DNA of 7,350 nt, taken from positions 1 through 7,350 of the forward strand of contig JAHIZR010000223.1 in NCBI GenBank assembly GCA_018814465.1. The letters run 5' to 3'. Origin of the DNA: a bacterium (GTDB lineage Bacteria > Electryoneota > RPQS01). This document shows, one piece after another, positions 4,791-7,350 of the stretch. The stretch's first letter is position 1. Every line of letters begins with the position of its first letter. The notes beneath the pieces were generated by a model, which saw only the letters and a list, made by a program, of their open reading frames with translations, did no database searches and was not told the origin of the DNA. A program made the translations under genes and the position numbers.

Positions 4791-5888
4791 TTGCCAACTT
4801 TGAGGAAACGAAAACGAAGTGATAAGCGTACGGTATGGGACATCCGCTATTACGCTGACGGAAAACGCCAGACGTTTACAATCGGTGAAACCGACACCCG
4901 AACTGCGCAGAAGATATATCATGAATTCTGTGCTCGCCTAGCACAGGGAAAGCTTGATGGCAATATTGTCATCCCTAGAGGGAAAGTGGCTCGCGATGAG
5001 CGGACGTTAAGCGGACTCGCGAAACATGCGGCGAGCTTCGCAGCGGTCAACAAGAAACCTGCAACTGCGGAACGAGAACAAAATGTGTTTGATCGACTGT
5101 TGGCTCTGATGGGCGATATCCCGGTATCCGCTTTAACTCATCAGCGCGTCGAAGAGTACAAGGCGATACGGTTGCAGGAAGTGTCACCGGCAACACTCAA
5201 CATCGAGATTAGAATTCTGAATACCGCAATTAATCAGGCAATTGAAACCGAGTGGATAGAGACTGACTTCCGGAAGAAGGCATTCCGGCAGATCCGAATA
5301 CCAGAATCGGATTCCAAGACTTCGTTATCTGGGGCGCAGATTACACGGCTGCTCAGTACAAAGGATATGGAATTTCGACGCTATCTGATATTTCTTCTTT
5401 GTACTGGTTGCCGAAGGAGTGAAGCCCTTGAGATTACATGGAACGATATTGACTTGGACGATGGTGTGGTGTTCGTGAGGGGCTCGGTCGGAAAGATGGG
5501 AAAGCGACGACAGATTCCTATCAATGACCAACTGTTAGAAATTCTGGAGAAGTGGCCGCACCCTCGGACCGGAAAGCTGTTTCCGAATTTCAAGCCAAAC
5601 CAGATTACCATGAAGTTTCGTCGATGGGCAAAGGAATGTGAGATGCCCGAAGGTATATCGCTCCATAGTTTCCGATCGACATTCGGAAATCATATCAGGG
5701 AGGATGAGGGGGACATCTATATAGTAAGCAAACTACTGGGGCACAGCAGTGTTGAAGTGACGGCGAAGCATTACATGGGAGCAAGTTCTGAGCAGCTCAG
5801 ACGGGCTGTAAACAGTATCAGGTTTAATATTGACGAAGATGGCGATGGGCAGGATCCAAGCGGCTCCGATGGGACCCGAACCGAATAA
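4791..5888 (+). CDS. int: Tyrosine recombinase / phage-type integrase
   Basis: This 365-residue site-specific recombinase has an N-terminal arm-binding-like region (about 1-60), a SAM-like core-binding domain (about 70-165) and a C-terminal catalytic domain (about 175-340). The catalytic set is present: Arg208 in TGCRRSE, Lys235 in the GKMGKRRQIPI hairpin, His292 and Arg295 in HSFR, His318 in LLGHSS and the nucleophile Tyr328 in KHYMG. It should catalyse insertion and excision of the element at the neighbouring tRNA-Glu. The start is a TTG supported by AAAGGAGGTGA, an almost full match to the anti-SD, nine bases upstream of the codon counting from GGAGG. The tail (about 345-365) is Asp/Gly/Ser-rich and probably disordered. 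It lies downstream of an excisionase-like gene and ends 70 bases from the tRNA 3' end, a typical genomic-island edge. Confidence 0.95.
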   Translation: MPTLRKRKRSDKRTVWDIRYYADGKRQTFTIGETDTRTAQKIYHEFCARLAQGKLDGNIVIPRGKVARDERTLSGLAKHAASFAAVNKKPATAEREQNVFDRLLALMGDIPVSALTHQRVEEYKAIRLQEVSPATLNIEIRILNTAINQAIETEWIETDFRKKAFRQIRIPESDSKTSLSGAQITRLLSTKDMEFRRYLIFLLCTGCRRSEALEITWNDIDLDDGVVFVRGSVGKMGKRRQIPINDQLLEILEKWPHPRTGKLFPNFKPNQITMKFRRWAKECEMPEGISLHSFRSTFGNHIREDEGDIYIVSKLLGHSSVEVTAKHYMGASSEQLRRAVNSIRFNIDEDGDGQDPSGSDGTRTE

Positions 5889-5925
5889 AACAGGACCCTA
5901 TTAGGACCCAGAGATAAAACAGGAC
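5885..5925 (+). repeat. Direct repeats between the integrase gene and the tRNA
   Basis: ATAAAACAGGAC occurs at 5885-5896 and again at 5914-5925, a perfect 12-base direct repeat with a 29-base period. A third AGGACC lies between them (5903-5908). Short direct repeats beside the core site are typical of integrase arm-binding sites, so these are candidates. The first copy begins inside the last codons of the integrase. Confidence 0.5.
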
Positions 5926-5955
5926 TTACGAAATCATCGTAAGTCCTTGTTTTTT
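5921..5955. terminator. Intrinsic terminator after the integrase, probably bidirectional
   Basis: AGGACTTACG (5921-5930) and CGTAAGTCCT (5938-5947) form a perfect ten-pair stem with a seven-base loop, followed by TGTTTTTT on the plus strand. On the minus strand the stem is followed by GTTTTATC, so it could also end the tRNA-Glu transcript arriving from the other side. Confidence 0.8.
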
Positions 5956-5958
5956 AAG

Positions 5959-5990
5959 TAGCCCGTACGGGAATCGAACCCGTGTTACCG
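5959..5990. other. Probable attachment-site junction at the tRNA-Glu 3' end
   Basis: Integrases of this type often use the T-arm and acceptor-stem end of a tRNA gene as the core site. The 3' end of this minus-strand tRNA faces the integrase, the expected geometry. The matching core copy should lie beyond the left edge; I see no second copy in the window. The exact core boundaries cannot be fixed from one end. Confidence 0.5.
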
Positions 5991-6030
5991 GCGTGAGAGG
6001 CCAGCGTCCTAACCGCTAGACGAACGGGCC
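5959..6030 (-). tRNA. tRNA-Glu (anticodon CTC)
   Basis: On the minus strand a complete cloverleaf can be folded: acceptor GGCCCGT with ACGGGCT (first pair G-U), D-arm GTCT/GGAC, anticodon stem CTGGC/GCCGG with loop CTCTCAC (anticodon CTC, reading GAG), four-base variable loop, and T-arm ACGGG-TTCGAAT-CCCGT. The discriminator base is A, and CCA is not encoded. It closely resembles bacterial tRNA-Glu, including GGTAACA after the anticodon stem. The 3' end adjoins the island. Confidence 0.95.
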
Positions 6031-6096
6031 ATAAAAACCTTAAATTTAATCCTTTATTTCATGAATGTCAAGCTTGAAAGCCTTGGCTTTTCTGGG

Positions 6097-6125
6097 TTGC
6101 TTTATTAAAAGTACCGGCGTATATT
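6097..6125 (+). promoter_or_regulatory. Weak candidate promoter ahead of the small membrane protein
   Basis: TTGCTT (6097-6102) and TATATT (6120-6125) are 17 bases apart. The -10 matches at five of six positions, the -35 at only three. Initiation near 6132 would leave a leader of only a few bases before the ATG at 6139, so either translation is nearly leaderless or the promoter is not real. Confidence 0.22.
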
Positions 6126-6138
6126 GCCGGCAAAGATC

Positions 6139-6456
6139 ATGTTTACGCATATGACTCATAGGACAATCAACAAAACAGAGCTGTTTCGAGCGTTTCTGCT
6201 GGTCGCTTTCGCCGTTCCGCTGCTGTTGTCGGAAATCGCGGCGCTTGGACATAGTTGTAAACATGCTTCACCTCTGGAACACTCAAAATGCAGTTTATGT
6301 GTTCTTGCTCTTTCTGTTGCGGTCAACACCCCTGAGACCGTCATCGATAAACCGACACTGTCGCCGGAGCGTCCCGTACTGATTCCGGAGTCTGTTTCGG
6401 CTTTCTCTCTTCCCCGTCCCTCCGCACCCCGCGCTCCTCCCGCGCTTCTTTCGTAA
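6139..6456 (+). CDS. Small membrane or exported protein with a His/Cys motif
   Basis: This 105-residue protein has a polar N-terminus, one hydrophobic segment (about 16-36, LFRAFLLVAFAVPLLLSEIA) and, right after it, a cluster of possible metal ligands: His38, Cys40, His42, His48, Cys51 and Cys54 (GHSCKH...EHSKCSLC). The remainder is Pro/Ser-rich and probably disordered. It resembles short envelope proteins encoded beside metal-uptake or metal-resistance genes, but I cannot assign a family. The frame is open to a TTG at 6124. I prefer ATG 6139 because neither has a clear SD and the ATG gives a sensible N-terminus. The lipoprotein gene follows 120 bases downstream on the same strand, so both may form one operon. 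The gap contains a seven-pair hairpin (6492-6498 with 6507-6513) without a T-tract. Confidence 0.6.
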   Translation: MFTHMTHRTINKTELFRAFLLVAFAVPLLLSEIAALGHSCKHASPLEHSKCSLCVLALSVAVNTPETVIDKPTLSPERPVLIPESVSAFSLPRPSAPRAPPALLS

Positions 6457-6576
6457 TCCTGCAATCAATTTATCTACTGTTAGCCGCGGCAGCTTCTGTC
6501 TTTACTCAGAAGCCGCTCGTGCTTGCGTGCGTGAGTGCGCCGTGCTGTAATTCACTACTTACTTAAGGTATTCACC

Positions 6577-7350
6577 ATGTTTAATAAATTCCGGCTTGTC
6601 ACGCCGCTTTTGTTGGCGTGCTTTGCATTGTTCATTATTTCGGGCTGCAGCGATGACGATAATCCCGCCGGCAGCGATCCGACTGATACAGACCACCTGC
6701 GCGCGGTCGGCGTCATGCTGATTGAAGGCACCGATACACTCGTGACCGCCGATGGTACTGCTGTTTCAGGTGAAATTCACATTCATCATGAAGAAAGTGT
6801 CGGACCCTGCATGGTCTGGTTTCTCGACCCGGACAGCGGTTGGTATCATCCCACGGAAGAAGCAACCTCTTCACTTGATCACGATCACGAGCTCGCAATT
6901 GAACTGACGGACCCGTCTATCGCTTCGGTGGAACTCGGCGAAGAAATACACGGTGCCGATCCATGGAGCGTTTCTTTTACGGGACTGCTTGAAGGCGAGA
7001 CGTCCTTCCGTGTGAAAATCATTCATGTTGATCATCCTGATTACACTTCGCCGTTGCTGCCGCTGCATGTTGCTGAAGAGCACTTTGCTGCTGTTGGTGT
7101 CATGCTGGTGCAGGCTACGGACACACTGGTGACCGTGAACGGCAGTCAGATCAGCGGGCAGTTCCCGGTTCTGCTCGACATGGAATCGTCACTCACCGAG
7201 GTCTGGTTTCTCGATCCCGACGGCGATTGGGTGCGTCCGGAGGAAGGTCACGAAGACGGGCTTGATCATGAAGGATTGGAACTCGCCATTGAAGTGGAGA
7301 ATTCCGCAATGATCACGATTATCCTGGGCGAGGATATTCCCGGCAATGAA
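6577..7350 (+). CDS. Lipoprotein with tandem acidic/His-containing repeats (3' end outside the window)
   Basis: An open frame of 258 codons runs from ATG 6577 to the right edge. AAGG lies eight bases upstream of the start. The N-terminus has a basic start, a hydrophobic core and the lipobox ISGC with Cys24 as the lipidation site, followed by an acidic linker (SDDDN), so it is an exported lipoprotein. The mature part contains two diverged copies of a roughly 129-residue unit: copy 1 begins near residue 43 (AVGVMLIEGTDTLVT) and copy 2 near 172 (AVGVMLVQATDTLVT). Each also has VWFLDPD and a later LAIE segment. His and acidic residues are frequent (HIHHEE, LDHDHE, LDHEG), suggesting metal or ligand binding. 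The His/Cys-rich small protein upstream points the same way. I do not recognise the repeat family. The protein probably continues beyond the window. Confidence 0.85.
   Translation, partial: MFNKFRLVTPLLLACFALFIISGCSDDDNPAGSDPTDTDHLRAVGVMLIEGTDTLVTADGTAVSGEIHIHHEESVGPCMVWFLDPDSGWYHPTEEATSSLDHDHELAIELTDPSIASVELGEEIHGADPWSVSFTGLLEGETSFRVKIIHVDHPDYTSPLLPLHVAEEHFAAVGVMLVQATDTLVTVNGSQISGQFPVLLDMESSLTEVWFLDPDGDWVRPEEGHEDGLDHEGLELAIEVENSAMITIILGEDIPGNE

Noticed and set aside
6156..6464. 102-codon minus-strand frame opposite the small membrane protein.
   Set aside because: Low-complexity Arg/Gly/Ser-rich product without a motif; the plus-strand frame has a membrane segment and a ligand cluster.
1..7350. 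CRISPR array or insertion sequence.
   Set aside because: I see no regularly spaced repeats and no transposase; the only mobility genes are the integrase and the excisionase-like protein.

Overview
The window is bacterial. Genes have Shine-Dalgarno (SD) sites, ATG/GTG/TTG starts and operon-style spacing, and there is a bacterial tRNA-Glu and a lipoprotein signal. I cannot name the organism. Mid-range GC and unfamiliar proteins suggest an uncultured or poorly sampled lineage, but that is inference.

Positions about 1-5958 look like one end of an integrative element. A tyrosine integrase (4791-5888) and a small excisionase-type DNA-binding protein (4483-4692) lie next to the 3' end of a tRNA-Glu(CTC) gene (5959-6030, minus strand), the usual arrangement for an island inserted in a tRNA. 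Beside them is an unrecognised 297-residue protein (3608-4501) and a gene-poor 625-base stretch (2983-3607) holding a strong orphan intrinsic terminator.

The main cargo is a minus-strand operon (about 2935 down to 138, possibly 31) encoding what looks like a compact ubiquitin-like conjugation pathway. In transcription order it has: a 70-residue beta-grasp protein ending in Gly-Gly-Leu-Val; a 380-residue protein with an E2-like motif (HPH then VCWG) followed by a Cys/His-rich zinc cluster; a JAMM/MPN metallopeptidase with a complete E...HSHx7SxxD signature; a short ThiF/E1-like adenylyltransferase; and perhaps a very small protein with its own SD. The expected logic is that the JAMM enzyme trims the Leu-Val tail to expose Gly-Gly, the E1 adenylates and activates it, the E2 cysteine receives it, and the zinc cluster recruits the target or acts like an E3. 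The JAMM enzyme may also reverse conjugation. Related bacterial cassettes (Bil, CBASS Cap2/Cap3, and operons predicted by Aravind and colleagues) are or may be anti-phage systems. The E2-zinc fusion and the four-gene order are the notable points here.

Positions 6031-7350 look like host chromosome: a short membrane protein with a His/Cys motif, then a lipoprotein with two tandem acidic, His-containing repeats that runs off the right edge. The pair suggests a metal-related envelope locus, which is tentative.
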